The position numbers and the translations under genes were made by a program. Of a stretch of 62,439 nucleotides of DNA, positions 16,199 to 24,626 are shown piece by piece (positions within the stretch are counted from its first letter, which is position 1; the number at the start of each line of letters is the position of its first letter). Origin of the DNA: Methylomonas sp. (GTDB taxonomy: Bacteria; Pseudomonadota; Gammaproteobacteria; Methylococcales; Methylomonadaceae); assembly GCF_023228165.1 (NCBI RefSeq), contig NZ_JALOBS010000031.1:1-62439 (forward strand), in the 5' to 3' direction. The notes below the pieces were generated by a model. That model had not been told where the DNA came from, ran no database searches, and saw only the letters and a program-made list of their open reading frames with translations.

Positions 16199-18448
16199 TC
16201 AGCGCCATTTGAAAACCATCAGCGTAATATCATCGTCGAAACGGCTTTTTTGGCAAAACCGTTTCAAGGCGGCATATAAGGCGTCAATAATCGCTTGCGG
16301 CGGCAGATGCGAATTTTCCAGAAAAATGCGTTTCACCCTCTCCAGACCAAAAAACTCTTGTTGCGGGCTTTCCGCCTCGATTAGACCATCGGTATAAAAA
16401 AGAATCACATCACCATCCACCAGGCTAATGGATTTTTCTTCGAACATCACCTCCTGCCGGATACCGACAATTAAGCCATCAGCATCCAATTCTATAAAGT
16501 CATTTCGCAAACGATTCAATAATATCGGTGGCGGATGACCGGCATTGGCATATTTAATTTGCCGTCCGATCTGATCGACTTGCATATAAAACAAGGTAAT
16601 AAAATAGTCGGCATTGTTTAAATCGTTAAACAGAAACTTGTTTAATATCCCCAGGGTTTCCGCCGGGGTTATGGATAAATTGTGCTGCGCGCGTAAGGCG
16701 CTGCGCGTTTCCACCATGAATAGCGCCGGACCGATCGAATGCCCGGAAACGTCGGCAATCACGATGTCCAGATGGGTTTCGTTGCGAAAAAAATAATCGT
16801 AATAGTCACCGCCGACCTTGTCCGCCGGCACACATAAGCCGGTTATGGCAAAGTTATCGGTTTTTATGGCCGAGGACGGCGATAAAGTAGCCTGAATTTG
16901 TTGAGCGATCCTGATTTCATTTTGGGCAATCGCCAGCTCGACTTCGGCCTGGCGAATTTGCTGTTCCGCGGCCCGGCGCCCGGATATGTCGTGTATGAAA
17001 CCGCTAAAAATATAGCTATTGCCGACTTTCAACGGCGAAACACTGAGTTCGACCGGAAATTCGCTGCCGTCACGCCGCGCGGCTAGTTGTTCGGTCTGCC
17101 GGTTTAATACCGGTCCTGCTCCGGTGCGCAAAAAGGTCTGCATACCTTCCCGATGGGCACTGTGATAGCGCTGCGGAATGATCAATTGGGCTAATGGCCG
17201 GCCAATCGCTTCTTCAACCGACCAGCCGAACATTTTTTCGGCCCGTTGGTTCCAGTCGGTAATTATGCCGTAAGCATCCATTATAACTATGGCGTCCAGC
17301 GAACTTTCGATAATCAACCGGTTACGTTTTTCCGACTCGATCAGGGCATTTTGAAATTGCATGCGAGCGGTTATATCTCGATCGACACCCCGCCATTTAA
17401 GTAATTTTCCGTCCGCATCGAACAGCGGCAAGCCGGTGGATTCAGTCAAAACCAGGTGTCCGTCCTGATGCCGGTAATGATTAACCAAGGCATGAAAAGC
17501 ATGCTGATTGCTGGAGTATCCGGTTTGCGAGGCACGATCTTGATCGGTCAACAGCTCCGTATAATGCTTGCCTATGATCTGTTGCTGACTAAAGCCCAAA
17601 ATTTGATTTACGGCCACACTACTGTACAGGTAATAGCCGTTTGGATCCTGTTCCCACAACCATTCGCCGGACAATTCCGCCATTTGCCGAAACCGTTCTT
17701 CACTTTCCGACAAGGCCGATTCGACGGCTTTACGGTGGGTAACGTCTTCTTCGACAGCCAGGAAATGCGTGATTTCGCCGGCCTGGTTTTTGATGGCGCT
17801 AATGCTTTCATAAACCCAGTAATCGCGACCGCTTTTGGATTTATTTTGCACTTCCCCCTGCCACTGCCCGCTGCTCAGCAGCGTATCCCACATCGATTTA
17901 TAAAGCGTCGGTGACATATGGCCGGATTGCAGAATATTGGGATTATGACCGATTAACTCAGCCGCCTCGTAGCCGGTGAGTTCGGTAAATTTCGGATTGA
18001 TATATTCAATACGCCCCAAGCGATCGGTAATCATCATGGCACTGGCGCTTTGCTCGACCACCCGTCGCATCACCAACAAATCATCGCCGGATTTAAGCGC
18101 TTGAATCAGCAGGATGCAGTCGAGGTAACCGGCTTCGCGACCGGGCAAGGAAGAGACTGAAACCAATGCCGATACGCTGCCGTTTTCCTTGCTGAGTAGC
18201 TCCGCTTCGAAACTGCTATCTATACCGCAGTGCTGCGTGTTTGTGGCAGCGGCTTGCCAGCACGACAGGCTCTTTTCGGAAAAAACCATGCTAAGCGGCT
18301 GGCCGGTTAGCTCCGCCTCGGCATAACCCAGCAATTTAAGCGCGGAATCGTTGGCTTGAATAATACGCGGTGAAACCGGCCGGCCCTCCGCGCATTCGCT
18401 CCTAACGATCAGCAAATTGAAGGTAGGCATCTCAATTAAATTCGACAT
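16199..18448 (-). CDS. Multi-PAS SpoIIE/RsbU-type PP2C phosphatase
   Basis: The 749-residue cytoplasmic protein has four PAS domains (about 5-115, 125-240, 245-365, 370-490), a short coiled linker (about 495-530) and a SpoIIE-type PP2C domain (about 545-749). Phosphatase motifs are KVGGDYYDYF, IADVSGHSIGPALFM, YANAGHPPP and LFYTDGLIEA. Proteins of this type dephosphorylate STAS-domain antagonists in partner switches, and a STAS gene with its kinase lies 2 kb away on the other strand. The ATG begins one base after the stop codon of the keto-acid decarboxylase gene (TGATATG), so the two are translationally coupled. The PAS signal is unknown; no haem or flavin residue set could be assigned with confidence. 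Confidence 0.92.
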   Translation of the reverse strand: MSNLIEMPTFNLLIVRSECAEGRPVSPRIIQANDSALKLLGYAEAELTGQPLSMVFSEKSLSCWQAAATNTQHCGIDSSFEAELLSKENGSVSALVSVSSLPGREAGYLDCILLIQALKSGDDLLVMRRVVEQSASAMMITDRLGRIEYINPKFTELTGYEAAELIGHNPNILQSGHMSPTLYKSMWDTLLSSGQWQGEVQNKSKSGRDYWVYESISAIKNQAGEITHFLAVEEDVTHRKAVESALSESEERFRQMAELSGEWLWEQDPNGYYLYSSVAVNQILGFSQQQIIGKHYTELLTDQDRASQTGYSSNQHAFHALVNHYRHQDGHLVLTESTGLPLFDADGKLLKWRGVDRDITARMQFQNALIESEKRNRLIIESSLDAIVIMDAYGIITDWNQRAEKMFGWSVEEAIGRPLAQLIIPQRYHSAHREGMQTFLRTGAGPVLNRQTEQLAARRDGSEFPVELSVSPLKVGNSYIFSGFIHDISGRRAAEQQIRQAEVELAIAQNEIRIAQQIQATLSPSSAIKTDNFAITGLCVPADKVGGDYYDYFFRNETHLDIVIADVSGHSIGPALFMVETRSALRAQHNLSITPAETLGILNKFLFNDLNNADYFITLFYMQVDQIGRQIKYANAGHPPPILLNRLRNDFIELDADGLIVGIRQEVMFEEKSISLVDGDVILFYTDGLIEAESPQQEFFGLERVKRIFLENSHLPPQAIIDALYAALKRFCQKSRFDDDITLMVFKWR

Positions 18449-18449
18449 A

Positions 18450-20111
18450 TCAAGCAGGGCTTTCGCCTTGAACTTTGGATTTCAAATGCTCCGCCAGCCT
18501 TCTCATGGCTGAAGAGGTATCGTCGGAGGCAAGATGTACATTGATGATACTGGGCATGCTACGGTTATTCAACGCCTGCAGTAACGCGGCTTCAAACGAT
18601 TCTTCGCTGGCAGCGTCGAAACCTTGCAACGGTCCGAACACTTCACCCAACCGGTCGAACCGCCAACTGCTGATATCATTAAACGGTCCTTCGAGTATGC
18701 ATCGTTCGGTACTATAGCCGCTATTGTTAAAGACGATCACAATCGAATCGAGACCCAACCTGGCTTGCGTGGACAACTCCGTGCCGGTCATTTGAAACGC
18801 GCCATCGCCTACCAAAATAAGCGCCCGATGCCCCGGCCTGGCAATCTGCGCCCCTAAAGCCGCGGGAACCGCAAACCCCATCGAGGTATAAAAACCGGAA
18901 GCCAAAAATTCGCTTTGTTCATGAACCTCTAAATCGATAGCCGCAAACAGGCAATCGCCCACATCGCAGACGACGATCGTTTCGGAGCCGAGCGCCTGAT
19001 TGATTCGGTCGATCAAGCGGGTGATGGTTATAGCTTGATTGGCCTGAGGAAATGGGCTGGCAACCGATTTGCCGGGCTTTGCGGGAAAACCGGCGCTACT
19101 CGGCTTAACTGCTTCCACCAATGCATTTAAAAAATCCTCCAGAGCAACCCGTGGATAACGATGGGCGCTAATCACCACCTCGTTGAGCGCGGCGCGTATG
19201 GTATGCTGAGGATCGAGTTTTGCCGTGTAAATACCGGTATCAACCTCATTCAAAGTAACACCCAACATCAATAATAGATCGGACTGTTCCACCATATAGC
19301 GGGCATGTTCCGAACTCATAGCGCCCTCATAAATACCTAAATAAGCCGGATGCCGCTCGGCGATGACCGACTTGCCGGTCAGCGTGGCCGTCACCGGCAT
19401 GCGGGCCCGCTCTATCAATTCAAGCAACCTATTTTGCAAACCGCGCCTATGCAATTCGATACCGGCGATAACCATGGGCGAAACAGACCTTTCCAGCAAG
19501 TTCATGGTTTCCGCGACCGCCTCGGATAAGGCGGTTGCATCGCTGCCTAATGGCTCAATGGCCTCTATGGTCGGCATGGGATAGCCTTCAACCATCACCA
19601 AATCCCGAGGAATTTCTATATAAACCGGTTTACAGTAGCGTCGTGCCGAGGCAATGGCGTGGTCAATTTGCCGAAACGCAATAACCGGATCGTTGAGAAC
19701 AGCGGTCGCGCAGGTAATGCGTTCGAAAATTTCACGTTGAAAGGTGAACGGTCCGAAGCGGTGGTGAATCAAAGGATCGTCTCTTTGTTCGCGCACCCCG
19801 GGAGCACCGCTAATGACGATAACAGGCGAAGATTCCGCATAAGCGCCGGCCACCGCATTGACGGTATTCAGCGCGCCAACCCCATAGGTGACGGCTAATG
19901 CACCCAAACCGCGGCAACGCGCATAGCCATCAGCCGCAAAGGCGGCTGTATCTTCTCGGGTGGTTCCGATATGCTGGATAGCGCTTTTCTCCATCAAATC
20001 ATAAAAACCCAGCACGTAATCGCCCGGCACGCCAAACACATGTTCAACCCCCGCCGCATATAAGCGATTGAGGAGATATTGACCAATGGTATCGAACTTC
20101 ACAGTATTCAT
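18450..20111 (-). CDS. Alpha-keto acid decarboxylase (pyruvate/indolepyruvate type)
   Basis: The 553-residue thiamine-diphosphate enzyme has the three domains of the PDC/IPDC family. Seen are VFGVPGDYVL near residue 22, the cofactor-activating Glu in TREDTAAFAADGYAR near 54, the PDC-type double His in LIHHRFG near 117, and the cofactor motif GDGAFQMTGTEL near 438 followed by NNSGY. The double His points to non-oxidative decarboxylation rather than acetolactate synthesis. Substrate choice between pyruvate, phenylpyruvate and indolepyruvate is open. It is the first gene of a two-gene unit with the SpoIIE-type phosphatase, which is an unusual pairing. Confidence 0.88.
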   Translation of the reverse strand: MNTVKFDTIGQYLLNRLYAAGVEHVFGVPGDYVLGFYDLMEKSAIQHIGTTREDTAAFAADGYARCRGLGALAVTYGVGALNTVNAVAGAYAESSPVIVISGAPGVREQRDDPLIHHRFGPFTFQREIFERITCATAVLNDPVIAFRQIDHAIASARRYCKPVYIEIPRDLVMVEGYPMPTIEAIEPLGSDATALSEAVAETMNLLERSVSPMVIAGIELHRRGLQNRLLELIERARMPVTATLTGKSVIAERHPAYLGIYEGAMSSEHARYMVEQSDLLLMLGVTLNEVDTGIYTAKLDPQHTIRAALNEVVISAHRYPRVALEDFLNALVEAVKPSSAGFPAKPGKSVASPFPQANQAITITRLIDRINQALGSETIVVCDVGDCLFAAIDLEVHEQSEFLASGFYTSMGFAVPAALGAQIARPGHRALILVGDGAFQMTGTELSTQARLGLDSIVIVFNNSGYSTERCILEGPFNDISSWRFDRLGEVFGPLQGFDAASEESFEAALLQALNNRSMPSIINVHLASDDTSSAMRRLAEHLKSKVQGESPA

Positions 20112-20334
20112 AACGGTTTATCCTGTAAAAAAGTTCTCATCTTGCAGTGAATAAGCCATTCACGCTGTGGACAGCGAATGTGAGAAAACACTTACAGTCT
20201 GAACAGTACAGCTTATCGCTGCCGCAGAGCAAGCGTTTTGAATGTATCAGCTGCGGAGAACGAATCGGTTATTACATTGTCTCAGGTTCATGCTGTGTCC
20301 GACTTTTGATGAATAGAGTTATGCAAGCCGAATT

Positions 20335-20354
20335 AATTCAATATTTTTTGAATT
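20335..20354. promoter_or_regulatory. AT-rich inverted repeat in divergent region
   Basis: AATTCAA (20335-20341) and TTGAATT (20348-20354) form a perfect 7-bp inverted repeat around TATTTT, 54 bases before the STAS gene. It sits in the 297-base divergent gap between the decarboxylase and STAS genes, which is markedly AT-rich from 20330 to 20410. It could be an operator or part of a promoter; the function is a guess. No gene is seen in the gap. Confidence 0.3.
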
Positions 20355-20408
20355 GGTGCTAAGATTCTATATTAATGGGTTTAAATATATTTATTAAAAA
20401 TAAAAACA

Positions 20409-20741
20409 ATGAATTTTAATCTGGAAAAAATAAAAAATTTTAGCGTATTGACTATCCAAGATGAAAGAATAGATGCGCACAATTCCGCGGAATTAAAAGA
20501 ATACCTGCTAGATATGATAGAGAGCGGCGAGAGTCATATTATTGTTCAATTAAAACAGGTTCGTTTTATCGATAGCTCCGGCTTAGGGGCTTTATTATTC
20601 GGCCATAAACATATGACAGCCAAAGCCGGACAATTTGCTTTAAGCAATATACAAGCTCAAGTGCTATCGATGTTCGAACTGACTAGGCTCACCCGGGTAT
20701 TTGAAATTTATTCCGACATAAATGAAGTACTTACCAATTAG
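20409..20741 (+). CDS. STAS-domain anti-sigma factor antagonist
   Basis: The 110-residue protein is a single STAS domain of the SpoIIAA/RsbV type. The phosphorylatable serine lies in RFIDSSGLGALL near residue 57-58. Its neighbour downstream is an RsbW-like kinase, and a SpoIIE-type phosphatase is encoded divergently, so the three complete a partner-switching module in which phosphorylation state decides kinase binding. No alternative sigma factor is encoded nearby, so the final target may be something other than sigma. Local sequence is AT-rich and no clear SD is visible. Confidence 0.9.
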   Translation: MNFNLEKIKNFSVLTIQDERIDAHNSAELKEYLLDMIESGESHIIVQLKQVRFIDSSGLGALLFGHKHMTAKAGQFALSNIQAQVLSMFELTRLTRVFEIYSDINEVLTN

Positions 20742-20756
20742 CCATAGAGATGACTT

Positions 20757-21182
20757 ATGTGTTCCTCAGTGATACAAGTTGACGTTATTGTCCCTACCCA
20801 TACCAAATATTTGGATTTAATCGGCAGCATAGGTGAACGCATAGTTAAAGAACTGGATGGCTTCACGGGAGACCGGGAGGCCTTGGCATACCAGTTAAAC
20901 CTGGTATTGACCGAAGCGACCGCCAACGCCATCAAGCATGCTAACGATACTCACCGTAAAGATACCGTGCGTATTTCGATACATCTACATCACGACATAT
21001 TGAATATTAAAGTTTACGACCACGGCCAGGGCTTTGATTTAGACAAAGTCCCGACACCGGATTTTGACCACCCAACCGAAAGCGGCATGGGGCTATTTTT
21101 TATCCGCTCCATGATGGACTCAGTCACGTATACCCGGCAGACCGACTGCAATGTTTTGGAAATTATTAAATACTTAAAATAA
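20757..21182 (+). CDS. RsbW/SpoIIAB-like serine kinase, anti-sigma factor family
   Basis: The 141-residue protein is a stand-alone GHKL ATPase domain of the RsbW type. The N-box is LTEATANAIKHAN near residue 60, the G1 box is DHGQGFD near 90, and the G2 box is SGMGLFFIRSMMD near 110. Such kinases phosphorylate the STAS partner and sequester a sigma factor or other target. It starts 15 bases after the STAS stop, and the glutamate dehydrogenase gene follows after 11 bases. The three are likely one operon. Confidence 0.9.
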   Translation: MCSSVIQVDVIVPTHTKYLDLIGSIGERIVKELDGFTGDREALAYQLNLVLTEATANAIKHANDTHRKDTVRISIHLHHDILNIKVYDHGQGFDLDKVPTPDFDHPTESGMGLFFIRSMMDSVTYTRQTDCNVLEIIKYLK

Positions 21183-21193
21183 ACCATCAAAAA

Positions 21194-24100
21194 TTGGTTA
21201 CGCCCATTACCAAACCCCACACGAACATTATAGATATGCGTAAACCGACTCGATCATGGCTGGAAAATCTGAAGATTTTCACTGAAAAAGCGTTAGGAAA
21301 ACCAAGCGGAACACCACTGGTGCAAAAGTATTCCGGCCTATTTCCACCCGACTATCAGGCGCTTGTTTCACCACGTTATGCTCTCAACGATATCCTGCAC
21401 TTAGAGCGATTAACAAACCCTAATCATCAAGCCGTCTCGTTAATCAAACCCTGCGCAAACCATCCGCACTTCCGGTTACATTTTTATAGCCACCGTGAAC
21501 GTTATTTGGATGAGTTTATTCCAATTCTGGAAAATATGAATTTACGGGTGATCGATCAGGTTCAATTCGGATTTTCGATTGAAGGTGTTCCCGCAACGAT
21601 TAAAAGCTTCACTATTAAAGCCGCGACGGAACAATGCGAATCTTTTAATACCATAAAGGAAAAACTATTAGAAACCATACAGGCAGTCATGGCGTTTCGG
21701 GTTGAAAATGATGCGCTCAATAAACTGGTTATCATGACCGCCATGGACTGGCGGGCCTGCGACGTTTTGCGTACCTATCGAAACTATTATCTGCAACTGG
21801 AACACCGCACCACAAAAGACAGTATCCATCACGCCCTGATCAACAATTCTCATGTTACAAAAGCCCTTTATGACTATTTTGAGGCGCGCTTTCGACCTAA
21901 TCCGGACTGGCAGGATTCTTTAATTAGAGAAGAACAAGTTTTATTCCCTTTGCGATTACACTTGCTGGAAAGCATGGCCTCCGTTTCGAATATCAATGAC
22001 GACCGTATTTTACGCACCCTATTTAATTTGATTGATGCAACGGTAAGAAGTAATTTTCATCAGCGCTGTTTACTGGATGATTATTTTATTGCCATCAAAG
22101 TGCATAGTTTGGGTGTTATCGATATGCCGGCCCCTAAGCCGCAGTACGAAATTTATGTGCATAGTGTCGATATGGAAGGCATTCATTTAAGGGGCGGAAA
22201 GGTGTCGCGCGGCGGTATTCGCTGGTCCGACCGCATCGACGATTTTAGAACCGAAATTCTGGACCTGATGCAAACCCAGGTTAGCAAAAACGCCCTGATC
22301 ATTCCTACCGGTGCCAAAGGTGGATTTGTCGTCAAAAACCATGGCGGCAAACATGATTTCAAGGAAGCCGGCAAAAGGGCTTACCTAACATTAATGAGAG
22401 GTTTGCTGGATTTAACCGACAATTATCATGACGACGCGATCGTCACCCCCCCCGGCATCGTGGTACATGACGATCCCGACCCGTATTTAGTAGTTGCGGC
22501 CGATAAAGGCACGGCCAAGTTTTCCGATATTGCCAATGGCGTAGCGGCGGAGTACCACTTTTGGCTGGGCGACGCCTTTGCTAGCGGCGGCTCACGCGGC
22601 TATGACCATAAAGCACTGGGTATCACGGCGCGCGGAGCCTGGGAATGCGTGCGGCGGCATTTTCGCGAACTCGGCAAGGATATTCAAAACGAACCGTTCA
22701 CGGTGATCGGAGTGGGCAGCATGGATGGCGATGTGTTCGGCAACGGCATGTTGTTATCACCCTGCATCCGCCTGCTCGCGGCATTTAGCGGCCAGCATGT
22801 TTTTATCGACCCGAATCCGCCCGCCACTGATGAGGCGTTTAAAGAACGGCAGCGCTTATTTCAATTACCCGGATCGAGCTGGGATGATTATGACCGCAAG
22901 CTGATTTCGCATGGCGGCGGCGTTTACATGCGTACCGACAAAGATATTCCCGTCTCGGCTGAAATTAAAAAATGGCTGGGCATACGTTACAAATCGATTG
23001 ATGCGGAATCACTGATTCAGCACTTATTAAAAGCCCCCGTCGAATTATTATGGTTGGGCGGCATAGGAACTTATGTCAAAGCCAGCGCGGAAAAACCGGA
23101 AGACGTCGGCGACCGTGGCAACGACCATGTGCGCGTGGATGCCGGCGAGTTGGGTGCTATGGTAGTAGGCGAAGGCGCCAATTTGGGCTTTACTCAAAAA
23201 GCCCGTATCGAATATAGCTTGACGGGCGGCAGAATTAACACCGACGCGGTGGATAATTCGGCTGGCGTCGACACATCAGACCACGAAGTCAATTTAAAAA
23301 TACTGTTGACCCGGCTGCACAAGAAGCACCTTGTTGAAGATTACCAAAGTTTATTTATCGGCATGACGGAAGCGGTTTGCCGGTTAGTGCTTGCCGATAA
23401 TTATGCGCAGAGCCTATGCTTGTCTTTAGAGCAGCAACGCAGCACCGAAAACCCGGCGGCATTTATGCAAGTCGCAGATCGTTTAGAGGCGGCCGGCTTC
23501 TTAGATCGCGCCGTGGAATCTTTTCCGCAAAGTAAGGAAATTCAAGCCCGGGCCGGGCAAGTCATTACCCGCCCGGAACTCGCGGTACTGATGTCCGCCA
23601 GCAAAATGTATCTGACCGAACAAATACAAAGTCAATTGGACATTTTGGAAAACGATTGTTGCGAAGGATATTTACAGGCTTATTTTCCAACCGAATTCAC
23701 CGATCTGTACCAACAACACCTGTCCAGTCATCCGCTCGCCAACGAAATTAAAGCAACCATGATTAGCAATTACCTGGTTAATCAGGCTGGATGTAGCTTC
23801 TTAAGCCAGGACGACGACATTGAAAACGGCAGCACCTTGGCCTATGTTAAATGTTATTTAACTTTTGACAGGGTATTAAAGGCGCAAGAATTGAGAACGG
23901 CAATTTATCAATTAGATAATATAATCCCAGCCAGTTCACAATATCAATTATTGTTGCAAATTGAAAACACATTATCCGACTTTTCTCACTGGGCTGTACT
24001 TCATCATAAGAGTATTTGCCCTGACGTAGAAACAGTCGAATGCTATAACGTTTATTTAAATATTTATGCCGAGTATTTAAAACAGCAAACTCGTGAAAAT

Positions 24101-24565
24101 CAACCGAACAAAACCAGCGCTTTGGAATCGGATTGCATTCCCGTGGAAATAGCGGAAAAACTGGAGTTTATCGCTCAGCTAAATGACTTCCCATTCATGG
24201 TTTCATTAGCCATAACAACACAGCAAGATTTAATCACTATATTAAAATTATTGGTCGATATCAATCAAACGTTTGGCTTAAATGAAATAGAAAAACAGCT
24301 GACCCAAATACCGAGACGGGATTATTGGGTAAAAACCGTGTGCAATACTCTACAAGCAGACATACATCGATTTAGCGCAAAACTGGCTGGCAATATATTA
24401 AATAGCCAGGCACAAAACTGCTCGAATTATATTCAACGCCATATCAACAAAGCTCAAATTAAATACTACAGAAAGATTTATCTGGAAAACCAAAAAATGG
24501 CACCCGTCAATTTACTGGCCTATATTACCCTGATCCGTGCTTTCGGAAATATGCTGGAAATATGA
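21194..24565 (+). CDS. NAD-specific glutamate dehydrogenase, short large-type
   Basis: The 1123-residue protein matches the catalytic region of the bacterial large NAD-glutamate dehydrogenases, which deaminate glutamate to 2-oxoglutarate. Family segments are GGKVSRGGIRWSDR near 335, PTGAKGGFVVK near 372, GDAFASGGSRGYDHK near 465 and GVGSMDGDVFGNGMLLS near 510. The common large enzyme is about 1600 residues; here roughly 500 N-terminal residues (the ACT-like regulatory part) are absent, so this resembles the smaller class of about 1000-1100. The TTG at 21194 has no SD; ATG at 21236 is a reasonable alternative. The C-terminal third is AT-rich and poorly conserved. Its position directly behind a STAS/RsbW pair is odd and suggests co-expression. 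Confidence 0.9.
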   Translation: MVTPITKPHTNIIDMRKPTRSWLENLKIFTEKALGKPSGTPLVQKYSGLFPPDYQALVSPRYALNDILHLERLTNPNHQAVSLIKPCANHPHFRLHFYSHRERYLDEFIPILENMNLRVIDQVQFGFSIEGVPATIKSFTIKAATEQCESFNTIKEKLLETIQAVMAFRVENDALNKLVIMTAMDWRACDVLRTYRNYYLQLEHRTTKDSIHHALINNSHVTKALYDYFEARFRPNPDWQDSLIREEQVLFPLRLHLLESMASVSNINDDRILRTLFNLIDATVRSNFHQRCLLDDYFIAIKVHSLGVIDMPAPKPQYEIYVHSVDMEGIHLRGGKVSRGGIRWSDRIDDFRTEILDLMQTQVSKNALIIPTGAKGGFVVKNHGGKHDFKEAGKRAYLTLMRGLLDLTDNYHDDAIVTPPGIVVHDDPDPYLVVAADKGTAKFSDIANGVAAEYHFWLGDAFASGGSRGYDHKALGITARGAWECVRRHFRELGKDIQNEPFTVIGVGSMDGDVFGNGMLLSPCIRLLAAFSGQHVFIDPNPPATDEAFKERQRLFQLPGSSWDDYDRKLISHGGGVYMRTDKDIPVSAEIKKWLGIRYKSIDAESLIQHLLKAPVELLWLGGIGTYVKASAEKPEDVGDRGNDHVRVDAGELGAMVVGEGANLGFTQKARIEYSLTGGRINTDAVDNSAGVDTSDHEVNLKILLTRLHKKHLVEDYQSLFIGMTEAVCRLVLADNYAQSLCLSLEQQRSTENPAAFMQVADRLEAAGFLDRAVESFPQSKEIQARAGQVITRPELAVLMSASKMYLTEQIQSQLDILENDCCEGYLQAYFPTEFTDLYQQHLSSHPLANEIKATMISNYLVNQAGCSFLSQDDDIENGSTLAYVKCYLTFDRVLKAQELRTAIYQLDNIIPASSQYQLLLQIENTLSDFSHWAVLHHKSICPDVETVECYNVYLNIYAEYLKQQTRENQPNKTSALESDCIPVEIAEKLEFIAQLNDFPFMVSLAITTQQDLITILKLLVDINQTFGLNEIEKQLTQIPRRDYWVKTVCNTLQADIHRFSAKLAGNILNSQAQNCSNYIQRHINKAQIKYYRKIYLENQKMAPVNLLAYITLIRAFGNMLEI

Positions 24566-24570
24566 TTGCC

Positions 24571-24599
24571 AAAAACGGGCCGAATCACCAGTTCGGCCC
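24571..24599 (-). terminator. Terminator of the second TonB receptor gene
   Basis: GGGCCGAA (24577-24584) and TTCGGCCC (24592-24599) form a perfect 8-bp stem with a 7-base loop. Read on minus the stem is followed by GTTTTT, giving a Rho-independent terminator for the receptor gene that ends at 24627. It may also slow transcription arriving from the glutamate dehydrogenase gene. Confidence 0.8.
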
Positions 24600-24626
24600 T
24601 AACGCGGCTGTCATATTCGAAATCGG

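Noticed and set aside
20147..20362. 71-codon frame in the decarboxylase/STAS divergent gap
   Set aside because: No SD, no family match, and it spans the AT-rich presumed promoter region.
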